Shown here: positions 7,462 to 13,390 of the stretch, in pieces
Layout of the letters: each line of letters begins with the position of its first letter
How positions within the stretch are numbered: position 1 is the first letter of the stretch
From: Enteractinococcus helveticum
Lineage (GTDB): Bacteria; Actinomycetota; Actinomycetes; Actinomycetales; Micrococcaceae
Direction: 5' to 3'
NCBI RefSeq assembly: GCF_020742345.1
Contig: NZ_DYXC01000056.1
Location: 1 to 16,191 of the forward strand
DNA length: 16,191 bases
Program-made: the position numbers and the translations under genes
The notes under the pieces: model-generated
The model's database searches: none
Told to the model about the DNA's origin: nothing
The model's input: the letters and a program-made list of their open reading frames with translations, nothing else

Positions 7462-8967
7462 TCACTCATCGATCAAGTGCGTCTTATCCGGCAGTGGCAC
7501 TTCCGCGGGACCCCGGATGACTGAACCATCCGGCGTGAACCTCGAACCGTGGCAGGGACAGGCCCACTGGGAATCCGGGGCGTTCCAGAGCACGATGCCG
7601 CCGGCGTGGGTGCATACCGCCGAGACGGCGTCCAGCTGTCCGTCGTCGTCCTTATACACGGCCAGTTGCTCTCCACCACTGCGGACCACGGCCGCCTCAC
7701 CCGGGGCCAGCCCCGTGATGATCTCGTTCGCGTCGCGGTCGGTGCCGCTGCTGGTGCGCGCAGAGATTAATGCGCTGTCGATAGCGGGAAGCTCGCGAGA
7801 CGGGTTGAAGATATCGCGGTATTGGCTGGTGACTTGGCCGCCGGTGATGAGATCACGGAGGATGGCTCCGGTGACGCCGGCACTTGTCAGTCCCCAGCCA
7901 CCAAAGCCCGTGGCGATATAGAGTCCGTCGTCGGCCAGCGAGCCGATGAGCGGGATACCGTCGGCGGTTGAGTAGTCCTGGGTCGTCCACCGGTATTCGA
8001 CTTCGCCGACGTTGAAGTGTTCGCGTGCCCAAGTCTCAAGGTCGTCATACGGTTCGGCCCCGGTATTGGGATCCTCAACATACGAGCCGCCACCAACCTG
8101 CAGCAGCTGGCCTTCGGCGCGCTTGATGGTCCGTATGGACCGCATCGGGCGCTCGTAGGAGATCAGTACACCCCCGGGACCGGTAGCGCCGCGCAGCAGC
8201 GGCAGGGCGACCACAAATCCTTGATGACAATACATCCGCTCCCACAAATCGTCGCCTACACCGGCCGTGGGGGTCAGGGCGGCTACGACGACGTTATCCG
8301 CGTGCACTTGGCCCTCTTTGGTACTGACGGTCCAGTGGGTGTCGAAGCTGATGTCTTTGGCTCTACTGGATTCGAAGATCTGCACCCCGCGCTTAGCCAG
8401 CGCAGACGCAAGCGGGATGAGGAGCCGTCGTGGATGGACCTGAGCCTGGTCAGTGAATCGCACGGCACCGACCGTCTCAAACGGGATCGGGACCTCGGTG
8501 GTGAAGGATGCTGGAAGCCCTGCGTCGGCTGCGGCCTGGGCTTCGGCCTGCAGCGCCTCGACACTGTCGGGATCTGTGCCGTAAATGTAGGCATCGCGGG
8601 CCTGGATGGCGTCGTCGATCTGCAACTGACCTGCGATATCGCGGATGCGTTGCAGTGCATCCTGGTTCGCCCGGGCATAACTGCGTGCGACGTCGGCGCC
8701 CTGTTCTTGTGTCAGGCGTAGGTAGCGGGTTCCGTGCTGCGAGGTGAGTTTCGCTGTGGTGTAACCGGTGACAGATGAGGCTATGCGCCCACCTTCTAGA
8801 ATTGCCACGCGCAGACCGGCCTCGGAGAGTTCAAACGCGCTCATCAGACCGGCGATACCTCCGCCAACAATACAAGCATCAACGGTTATCTCGCTTTGTA
8901 GTGCAGGATAGGAGGTAGGCGGTACCGAGTCCATCCAGTATGAGTTTCCGGCTTTTAGCGGGCTCAT
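7462..8967 (-). CDS. FAD-dependent oxidoreductase (DAO fold) with C-terminal Rieske [2Fe-2S] domain
   Basis: A 501-residue two-domain protein. The N-terminal flavin domain begins with the dinucleotide motif VGGGIAGL (34-41) and ends with the DAO-type stretch IPLIGSLADDGLYIATGFGGWGLTSAG. The C-terminal domain, about 405-501, is a Rieske fold with CTHAGG (Cys452, His454) and CPCHGSRF (Cys470, His473) as cluster ligands. The box I sequence ends in GG rather than GC, so the disulfide of respiratory Rieske proteins cannot form. No signal peptide is seen; it is probably cytosolic. ATG 8967 follows GGAAAGGG about 7 bases upstream. The family is widespread in actinobacteria and often annotated only by domain; the substrate is unknown. 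It converges with matB (64 bp between stops, no clear terminator). Confidence 0.88.
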   Translation of the reverse strand: MSPLKAGNSYWMDSVPPTSYPALQSEITVDACIVGGGIAGLMSAFELSEAGLRVAILEGGRIASSVTGYTTAKLTSQHGTRYLRLTQEQGADVARSYARANQDALQRIRDIAGQLQIDDAIQARDAYIYGTDPDSVEALQAEAQAAADAGLPASFTTEVPIPFETVGAVRFTDQAQVHPRRLLIPLASALAKRGVQIFESSRAKDISFDTHWTVSTKEGQVHADNVVVAALTPTAGVGDDLWERMYCHQGFVVALPLLRGATGPGGVLISYERPMRSIRTIKRAEGQLLQVGGGSYVEDPNTGAEPYDDLETWAREHFNVGEVEYRWTTQDYSTADGIPLIGSLADDGLYIATGFGGWGLTSAGVTGAILRDLITGGQVTSQYRDIFNPSRELPAIDSALISARTSSGTDRDANEIITGLAPGEAAVVRSGGEQLAVYKDDDGQLDAVSAVCTHAGGIVLWNAPDSQWACPCHGSRFTPDGSVIRGPAEVPLPDKTHLIDE

Positions 8968-9270
8968 GGCACGCCCTTTCCATCAAACTTTCACGACAGT
9001 GAGCCAATAGTAGCACCGAGCATTCATGGGGCCCAGGGGTCTGGAAGTTTGTGGAACTTGGAGTGGCGTCTCACCAATGGGTGAGGGCGGTCAGTTCACC
9101 GGCTTGCTTCATTCATTTGTAGGATGATTCGGATTGCCGTTCTTTATCTTGTCCGGAATTCGCGAATACTGTGTACGCTTCAACAAGCTCAGCACAGAGC
9201 ATTGATGCTTTCATTCAAGTGAGGGCTCGTGGCCTCGTTGGTTTTTGTGAGGCGGTCCAGGCTCTCGTGC
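8968..9270. other. Intergenic region without a gene; upstream region of the Rieske/FAD gene
   Basis: No credible gene was found in this 303-bp gap. It holds a small hairpin (CTCACC, 9070-9075, against GGTGAG, 9080-9085, loop AATG) that could end arsR transcription, although it lacks a T-run. A TACTAT hexamer on the - strand (9012-9007) could be the -10 element of the Rieske/FAD gene, with no matching -35. Base composition is slightly more AT-rich than the flanking genes. Confidence 0.35.
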
Positions 9271-9642
9271 CTAACTCAGGTCCAGCAGATCGCGCAACTG
9301 TTGGAAGGCTTCGGGGACCACACTGTAGTGCGCCCATCTGCCACGTTGTTCTCGGGTAATCAACCCAGCGTCGACGAGCTTTTTCATGTGATGACTCACG
9401 GTGGGCTGGGTGATGCCAAGTTCTTTGGTCAGATCACAGGCGCAGACCTCTTGGCAGCCCTGGGCCGTAATGTGCGACAACAACTGCAGGCGGGTGGGAT
9501 CCGCCAGGGCTTTCAGCATGCCAGCGAAGCGACCAGCCTGCTCAGCATCAATGGGGCCATCGGTCAGCGAACAACATTGCGCAACAGGGTGAAGGATCAG
9601 GCGGGGGTCGTTGATTGCGGTGCTCATACCTCCATCATACAT
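9271..9642 (-). CDS. arsR: ArsR-family arsenite-responsive repressor
   Basis: A 123-residue winged-helix repressor divergent from the ACR3 transporter gene. The core LKALADPTRLQLLSHI and the recognition helix region TQPTVSHHMKKLVDAGLI are typical of ArsR/SmtB proteins. Cysteines lie in an N-terminal pair (Cys23-Cys24 from this start) and in GCQEVCACDL (63, 67, 69). An N-terminal CC plus a cysteine near the start of the DNA-binding region is the arrangement described for the Corynebacterium glutamicum ArsR, where the site is made between subunits. Arsenite binding would release the protein from DNA. Start: ATG 9642 lies inside an operator-like repeat without a Shine-Dalgarno site; ATG 9627 (MSTAIND) has GGAGG only one base away. 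Either is possible, and a leaderless start is not excluded. Confidence 0.9.
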   Translation of the reverse strand: MYDGGMSTAINDPRLILHPVAQCCSLTDGPIDAEQAGRFAGMLKALADPTRLQLLSHITAQGCQEVCACDLTKELGITQPTVSHHMKKLVDAGLITREQRGRWAHYSVVPEAFQQLRDLLDLS

Positions 9643-9657
9643 TGACGGTTATCAATG
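9640..9657. promoter_or_regulatory. ArsR operator candidate 1 (arsR-proximal)
   Basis: CATTGA-N6-TCAATG is a perfect inverted repeat at the 5' end of arsR, overlapping its upstream start codon. It shares ATTGA-N6-TCAAT with a second copy at 9684-9699, and the two centres are 43 bp apart. Autoregulation by ArsR is the likely role. Confidence 0.75.
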
Positions 9658-9683
9658 TGTTAGAGTGGTCTCGCTTTTGACGG

Positions 9684-9699
9684 ATTGACAACTATCAAT
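9684..9699. promoter_or_regulatory. ArsR operator candidate 2 (arsB-proximal)
   Basis: ATTGA-CAACTA-TCAAT is a perfect inverted repeat with the same arms and spacer length as the copy at 9640-9657. It lies 20 bp upstream of arsB. A TTGACG at 9677-9682 with TATGAG at 9699-9704 would make a weak promoter overlapped by this site, which fits repression. Confidence 0.75.
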
Positions 9700-9719
9700 A
9701 TGAGGGGCTTAGAAGCTGT

Positions 9720-10871
9720 ATGAGCACGAGCGCGAATGCCGCTGCGACCACGGGGTCGCCGGTGATGCAGGAGATGTCCTTCTTAGACCGGTGGCTGGCA
9801 CTATGGATTCTGCTGGCCATGGGCGTAGGACTGGCATTGGGCCGGTTTGTGCCTGGACTCAATACCGCATTGGATTCGATGAGTGTCGGTGGGATCTCGC
9901 TGCCGATCGCCATTGGTTTGCTGGTCATGATGTATCCGGTGCTGGCCAAGGTCCGGTATAACGAAACCCATCGGATCACCGGGGACCGGAAACTGTTGAT
10001 CCTGTCGCTGGTGTTGAATTGGGTGGTCGGCCCGTTATTCATGTTCGTGCTGGCTTGGGTGTTTTTGCCGGATCTCCCAGAGTATCGGACCGGACTGATC
10101 ATCGTCGGGTTAGCCCGGTGTATCGCGATGGTCTTCATATGGAATGACATGGCCTGCGGAGATCGCGAGGCGGCAGCCGTGCTGGTGGCGATGAATTCGG
10201 TATTTCAACTGTTGGCCTACGGCGCGTTGGGCTGGTTCTACTTACAAGCACTGCCCTCCTGGCTCGGCTTAGAGACCACCTCCGCGGAGTTCTCCATCGG
10301 CGCGATCGTGCTGTCCGTGCTGGTGTTTTTGGGTATCCCCTTGCTAGCCGGATTTCTGACGCGCACCGTTGGCGAAAAAGCCAAGGGCCGCGACTGGTAT
10401 GAAAATACCTTCCTGCCCAAGATTGGCCCGTGGTCGCTCTATGGTCTGCTATTTACCATCGTGTTGTTATTCGCGATGCAGGGCGAAGCCATCACCTCTC
10501 AGCCGCTGGATGTTGCCAGGATGGCTGTCCCGCTATTGATGTATTTCGTTTTGATGTTCCTGGTCAGCTTCTATGTCTCCATGATGGTGGGCCTCAATTA
10601 TGCCAAGTCCACCTCGGTGGCGTTCACTGCATCGGGGAACAACTTTGAACTGGCCATCGCCGTGGCCATCGGGGCCTTTGGGGTCACCTCCGGCCAAGCT
10701 CTGGCCGGCGTGGTCGGACCACTCATCGAGGTTCCTGTGCTCGTCGGGCTGGTCTATGTCGCTCTGTGGTTGGGCCGCAGAATCTTCCCGAGCGACCCCA
10801 CCGTGCCCACCTTCCGCACCGCCAAGACCCCAGCGGATGCCGACAGTATATCAACCACCACAGGAGCCTAA
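9720..10871 (+). CDS. arsB: ACR3-family arsenite efflux transporter
   Basis: A 383-residue membrane carrier with about ten hydrophobic segments, which exports arsenite using the proton gradient. Family signatures are the N-terminal FLDRWLALWILLAMGVGLALG, then GLLVMMYPVLAKVRY. GLARCIAMVFIWNDMACGD contains the conserved membrane cysteine (Cys134). SGNNFELAIAVAIGAFG lies near the C-terminus. It is of the ACR3 (BASS-related) type, not the ArsB antiporter type, although the name arsB is commonly used for both. ATG 9720 follows GAGGGG at about 12 bases, a somewhat long spacing. The stop is 4 bp before the next start, so the genes are co-transcribed. Control by the ArsR repeats upstream is inferred. 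Confidence 0.95.
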   Translation: MSTSANAAATTGSPVMQEMSFLDRWLALWILLAMGVGLALGRFVPGLNTALDSMSVGGISLPIAIGLLVMMYPVLAKVRYNETHRITGDRKLLILSLVLNWVVGPLFMFVLAWVFLPDLPEYRTGLIIVGLARCIAMVFIWNDMACGDREAAAVLVAMNSVFQLLAYGALGWFYLQALPSWLGLETTSAEFSIGAIVLSVLVFLGIPLLAGFLTRTVGEKAKGRDWYENTFLPKIGPWSLYGLLFTIVLLFAMQGEAITSQPLDVARMAVPLLMYFVLMFLVSFYVSMMVGLNYAKSTSVAFTASGNNFELAIAVAIGAFGVTSGQALAGVVGPLIEVPVLVGLVYVALWLGRRIFPSDPTVPTFRTAKTPADADSISTTTGA

Positions 10872-10875
10872 GCTC

Positions 10876-11319
10876 ATGACCACCCGACAGTCTGTGCCCA
10901 GTGTGTTATTCGTTTGTGTGAGAAACGGCGGCAAATCCCAGATGGCCGCCGCCCTGATGCGCCACCACGCAGCACAGGCAGGACACCCGATTGAGGTGCA
11001 CTCAGCCGACACTCAACCAGGTGAATCCATCAACCAGCTCGCCGCCGACGTGATCGCCGAGGTCGGGGCTGACATGTCAGCCGAATCCCCTCGAGCTATT
11101 GACCCGGAGTTGCTGCGCCGAATCAATCGCGTGGTCGTGCTCGGGGATGAGGCCCAGATCGACCCGGTAGAGTCCATGGCCGGCACGATCGAGACCTGGT
11201 CCACCGATGAACCTTCTGAACGCGGCATCCAGGGCATTGACCGGATGCGATTAGTGCGCGATGACATCGCTGCTCGCGTGCAAGCACTCTATACCGAATT
11301 CACCACTGCGGAAAGATAA
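10876..11319 (+). CDS. LMW-phosphatase-fold ArsC paralogue with C-x5-K P-loop
   Basis: A 147-residue protein of the low-molecular-weight phosphatase/ArsC fold. The P-loop reads VCVRNGGKSQMA: Cys14 is present, but the arginine of the canonical C-x5-R-S loop is replaced by Lys20. Cys14 is the only cysteine in the protein, so the intramolecular disulfide relay of the thioredoxin-coupled ArsC type is impossible. The later loop WSTDEPSERG still carries acidic residues where the general-acid Asp of the family sits (DP in the neighbour). ATG 10876 follows AGGAG with 9 bases spacing; longer readings of the frame would run into arsB. The next arsC starts 4 bp after the stop. It may be a mycothiol-linked arsenate reductase, a phosphatase, or a binding protein; the sequence does not decide. 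Confidence 0.8.
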   Translation: MTTRQSVPSVLFVCVRNGGKSQMAAALMRHHAAQAGHPIEVHSADTQPGESINQLAADVIAEVGADMSAESPRAIDPELLRRINRVVVLGDEAQIDPVESMAGTIETWSTDEPSERGIQGIDRMRLVRDDIAARVQALYTEFTTAER

Positions 11320-11323
11320 TGTG

Positions 11324-11770
11324 ATGACCACCCCAACCCCTCCTCAGACCTCGGCTCCAGCCGACCAACCTTCCGTGCTGTTCGTGTGTGTCCACAACGC
11401 CGGGCGTTCCCAAATGGCTGCCGGATACCTCCGAGAGCTCGGTCAGGGTCGTGTCGAGGTTCGCTCTGCCGGGTCATCTCCAGGGGATCAACTCAACCCC
11501 GTGGCCGTGGAAGCCATGGCCGAAGAAGGCATTGACATCACTTTGGCCACCCCAACCATCCTCACCCCCGAAGCCGTCCAAGCATCCGACGTGGTCATTA
11601 CCATGGGCTGTGGCGACGCGTGCCCCATTTTCCCGGGCAAACGCTACGAAGACTGGGAGCTCGAGGACCCGGCGGGCCAAGGTATCGAGGCCGTCAGGGT
11701 CATCCGTGACGACATCAAATCCCGCATCCAACAGCTCGTCGCCGAACTGCTGGCCCCCGTCGACTCCTGA
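11324..11770 (+). CDS. arsC: Arsenate reductase, arsenate-mycothiol transferase type
   Basis: A 148-residue LMW-phosphatase-fold arsenate reductase. The P-loop VCVHNAGRSQMA has nucleophile Cys22 and Arg28 (C-x5-R-S), and the general-acid Asp115 is in LEDPAGQG. TMGCGDACPIFPGKRYEDW, with Cys96 and Cys100 only four apart, is the form found in actinobacterial enzymes that use mycothiol and mycoredoxin; the thioredoxin-coupled staphylococcal enzyme has a seven-residue separation. It reduces arsenate to arsenite for export by the ACR3 carrier upstream. ATG 11324 is preferred to the adjacent GTG 11321 and to a longer frame from 11261, because GGAAAG lies 8 bases before it and the longer form would overlap the preceding gene. 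The mycothiol assignment rests on sequence resemblance, not on a test. Confidence 0.9.
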   Translation: MTTPTPPQTSAPADQPSVLFVCVHNAGRSQMAAGYLRELGQGRVEVRSAGSSPGDQLNPVAVEAMAEEGIDITLATPTILTPEAVQASDVVITMGCGDACPIFPGKRYEDWELEDPAGQGIEAVRVIRDDIKSRIQQLVAELLAPVDS

Positions 11771-12028
11771 ACATCTATGTCATCGACGGTTCCGTCACCC
11801 ATGGCGGGGCCCTGATGATTGCCCTGGCACAGCAGGCCACCACTTCGGCGCGGTCATCATCGCCACCGGCACGGCCTATAAGGAACTGTGGCCTGCTCGA
11901 GGAGTCGCGGTTCACTGGGAAGGGAGGGTCCTGGTGTGCGACCTGTGACGGTTTTTCATCCGCGACCAACACACGACCAACACATCGTGGATCATCTCGA
12001 TGACCGTGTGCAAGAGCTCTGGCTGTAG
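11771..12028 (+). pseudogene. Decayed thioredoxin reductase (trxB/arsT-like)
   Basis: Pieces of a TrxB N-terminal half follow in order but in different frames. IYVIDGSVTHGGALM (11773-11817) matches the FAD-domain segment ending in GGALM. HFGAVIIATGTAYKEL (11841-11888) matches the ATGSAYREL segment. GLLEESRFTGKGGSWCATCDGF (11890-11955) includes the redox CATC. FIRDQH follows in yet another frame. The normal protein is about 310 residues, and much of the sequence between and after these pieces is gone. One frame change is a lost base in the T run at 11952-11956. Another is an 11-bp tandem duplication, CGACCAACACA at 11963-11973 and 11974-11984. Skipping one copy restores FIRDQHIV, but the reading then leaves the family and stops at 12028. 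Many actinobacterial ars operons end with such a reductase, so this is a lost partner of the ArsC genes. Confidence 0.8.
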
Positions 12029-12092
12029 ATTCAAGGATGATCTGTCGCCTGAGCTTGGGGCATCCGCTCCGGGAGTGTTGCAGCTCTTGCCT

Positions 12093-12145
12093 CGAATTTG
12101 AGAAATTCGGGTGGGGTGACGATACCGGAGGAGAGGAATACTCTC
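12093..12145. promoter_or_regulatory. Two short inverted repeats upstream of the membrane protein gene
   Basis: CGAATTT-GAG-AAATTCG (12093-12109) and GAGAG-GAATA-CTCTC (12131-12145) are perfect repeats in the 155-bp gap between the trxB remnant and the next gene. A TTGAGA (12098-12103) with GATACC (12121-12126), 17 bp apart, overlaps the first. They could be an ars-operon hairpin or regulator sites; neither has a T-run. Confidence 0.3.
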
Positions 12146-12183
12146 AGTAGTACCTTAATTTATGCTGCCCCATAGAAAGTGAT

Positions 12184-12714
12184 ATGCCGGTGGTTGAGGT
12201 TCTGGGGTTACCCATCCCCGATGAGGGGCTCGTCTTTCTAGCGGTCATAGTGCTTCACGTGGTTACGGGGCTGACGGGCGTGGTGTGTGGAGCAACGGCT
12301 GCCCTGGCCCGCAAAGGCGGCCCCGTCCATGTCACCTTCGGCCTGATCTACGGCTGGGCGTTGGTGGCCATCATCGCCACGATGGCGGCGATGGCGGTCA
12401 TGCGATGGCAGGAAAACTGGCATCTGGTGCCCATCGGGCTAGTGGCCGGCGGTGCCTTGGCTATCGGCTGGTTGGATCGGCGACGCAAAACTCCCGGACA
12501 TGACCGCGTGCACATCGTGGCGATGGGTTGTTCCTATGTGGCGCTCCTGACCGGGTTCTACGTCGATAACGGCCCGCATCTTCCACTGTGGCGTTACCTG
12601 CCCGACTGGTCGTTCTGGGTGATACCTAGCGTCGTGGGGCTGCCGATCATCATCGCTGCACTCCGCCGTCGACCGGCATCACACGCTGTTGAGCCTCTGC
12701 CCGAACCAAGGTAG
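12184..12714 (+). CDS. Five-helix membrane protein (DUF2306-like)
   Basis: A 176-residue integral membrane protein. Hydrophobic segments lie at about 16-41 (LVFLAVIVLHVVTGLTGVV), 50-72 (VTFGLIYGWALVAIIATMAAMAV), 81-98, 108-126 (VHIVAMGCSYVALLTGFYV) and 142-159. The first helix carries a conserved-looking His (LHVVTGLTG). An RKGGPVH turn follows before the second helix, which recalls the GGRxHRxxG turn of DUF2306-like predicted membrane proteins. VDNGPHLPLWRYLP before the last helix is another distinctive block. No function is known. ATG 12184 is preceded by AGAAAG at about 6 bases. It sits between the arsenic and cadmium gene groups; a link to either is not shown by the sequence. Confidence 0.7.
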   Translation: MPVVEVLGLPIPDEGLVFLAVIVLHVVTGLTGVVCGATAALARKGGPVHVTFGLIYGWALVAIIATMAAMAVMRWQENWHLVPIGLVAGGALAIGWLDRRRKTPGHDRVHIVAMGCSYVALLTGFYVDNGPHLPLWRYLPDWSFWVIPSVVGLPIIIAALRRRPASHAVEPLPEPR

Positions 12715-12775
12715 CTATACCTGCCCCACGGGTGGCTCCCGGGAAATCTTAGGAGCGGGCCAGTACAGCCCCGCA

Positions 12776-12904
12776 CTAGCCTTCTTGTGAATCGCTGATG
12801 TCTTTTTTGACAGACAACTCCCGGCAGCAGCAATCGGGGTACTGGTCACAAGCGCGCACGATAACGCCTCGATTGACCACACATCCGCAATCCGCGCATC
12901 CCAT
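12776..12904 (-). CDS. 42-residue cysteine-rich protein, candidate metal-binding peptide
   Basis: A short open frame on the - strand, starting with ATG (12904-12902) and ending with TAG at 12776. A full Shine-Dalgarno site GGAGG (12915-12911) lies exactly 6 bases upstream. The product begins MGCADCGCVVNRG and holds seven cysteines in its first 27 residues: C3, C6, C8, C19 and the run C25-C26-C27. The tail (LSVKKDISDSQEG) is polar. A C-x2-C-x-C cluster plus a CCC cluster in so small a protein suggests metal binding, either metallothionein-like or a tiny zinc ribbon. It is divergent from cmtR, 123 bp away, beside a metal-efflux ATPase. I do not recognise a named family. A possible -10 is GTTAAT (12931-12926), with TCGACA (12956-12951) upstream at a wide 19-base spacing. 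An overlapping longer frame on the same strand (12715-12972) has no comparable start signal. Confidence 0.55.
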   Translation of the reverse strand: MGCADCGCVVNRGVIVRACDQYPDCCCRELSVKKDISDSQEG

Positions 12905-12991
12905 ATCCATCCTCCGATTCTATCAATTAACCGAAGAAGCACCGAGGTCTTGTCGAGGGCATCAGCTTCCACGTGTTTTGGGCCACGAGAA

Positions 12992-13035
12992 TTGCTGATA
13001 GGTCAGCGAACGCTGTATGGTCAGTGTGTGCTGAC
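12992..13035 (+). promoter_or_regulatory. cmtR promoter with overlapping repeat elements
   Basis: TTGCTG (12992-12997) and TATGGT (13016-13021) are 18 bases apart and would start transcription at about 13028, the GTG start codon itself, giving a leaderless mRNA. Between the hexamers lies the 12-bp inverted repeat CAGCG-AA-CGCTG (13004-13015). GTCAG-N6-CTGAC (13020-13024, 13031-13035) spans the start, and GGTCAG occurs twice (13001-13006, 13019-13024). These are natural operator candidates for autorepression by CmtR. Confidence 0.6.
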
Positions 13036-13390
13036 TATTGCTTCTCGTCTTGATGTCATGAACCGGTTGGGTCGGGCGATGTCGGACCCCACCCGTTCTC
13101 GAATTTTGTTGTCGCTGCTTGATCAGCCCGGATATCCGGCTCAGTTAGCCGAAACCCTGGGCCTGACGCGGACGAATGTCTCGAATCATCTAGCCTGTTT
13201 GCGGGACTGCGGGATTGTGATCGCCGAGCCGGAGGGGAGGCGTACCCGTTATGAAATCGCCGACGCGCATCTAGCCCAGGCACTTAATGCGCTGGTGGAT
13301 ACGACCCTGGCCGTGGATGACAACGCGACCTGTCTCGACCCGGCTTGTCCGGTCGTCGGCTGCTGTGACACCGGGGGAGGCGATCGATAA
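13028..13390 (+). CDS. cmtR: CmtR-type Cd(II)/Pb(II)-sensing ArsR-family repressor
   Basis: A 120-residue winged-helix metal sensor. Read from GTG 13028, it begins MLTIASRLDVMNRLGRAMSDPTR, parallel to the M. tuberculosis CmtR N-terminus. The three metal-binding cysteines of CmtR fall at identical positions, Cys57 and Cys61 in NHLACLRDCG and Cys102 in the C-terminal tail, which strongly supports this start over ATG 12950. The tail has three extra cysteines (107, 112, 113) in CLDPACPVVGCC. CmtR represses its operon in the absence of metal; Cd(II) or Pb(II) binding releases it. No Shine-Dalgarno site is seen, and a leaderless transcript is suggested by the promoter position. The stop overlaps the ATPase start (TAATG), indicating one operon. 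Confidence 0.92.
   Translation: MLTIASRLDVMNRLGRAMSDPTRSRILLSLLDQPGYPAQLAETLGLTRTNVSNHLACLRDCGIVIAEPEGRRTRYEIADAHLAQALNALVDTTLAVDDNATCLDPACPVVGCCDTGGGDR

Noticed and set aside
8017..8721. 234-codon + strand frame opposite the FAD/Rieske gene
   Set aside because: The opposite strand encodes conserved flavoprotein sequence; this frame shows no family motif and no good ribosome binding site.
12715..12972. 85-codon - strand frame overlapping the cysteine-rich ORF
   Set aside because: Its start lacks a ribosome binding site and its sequence shows no pattern, whereas the frame at 12776-12904 has a strong site and clustered cysteines. It could be the real one only if homologues show it.
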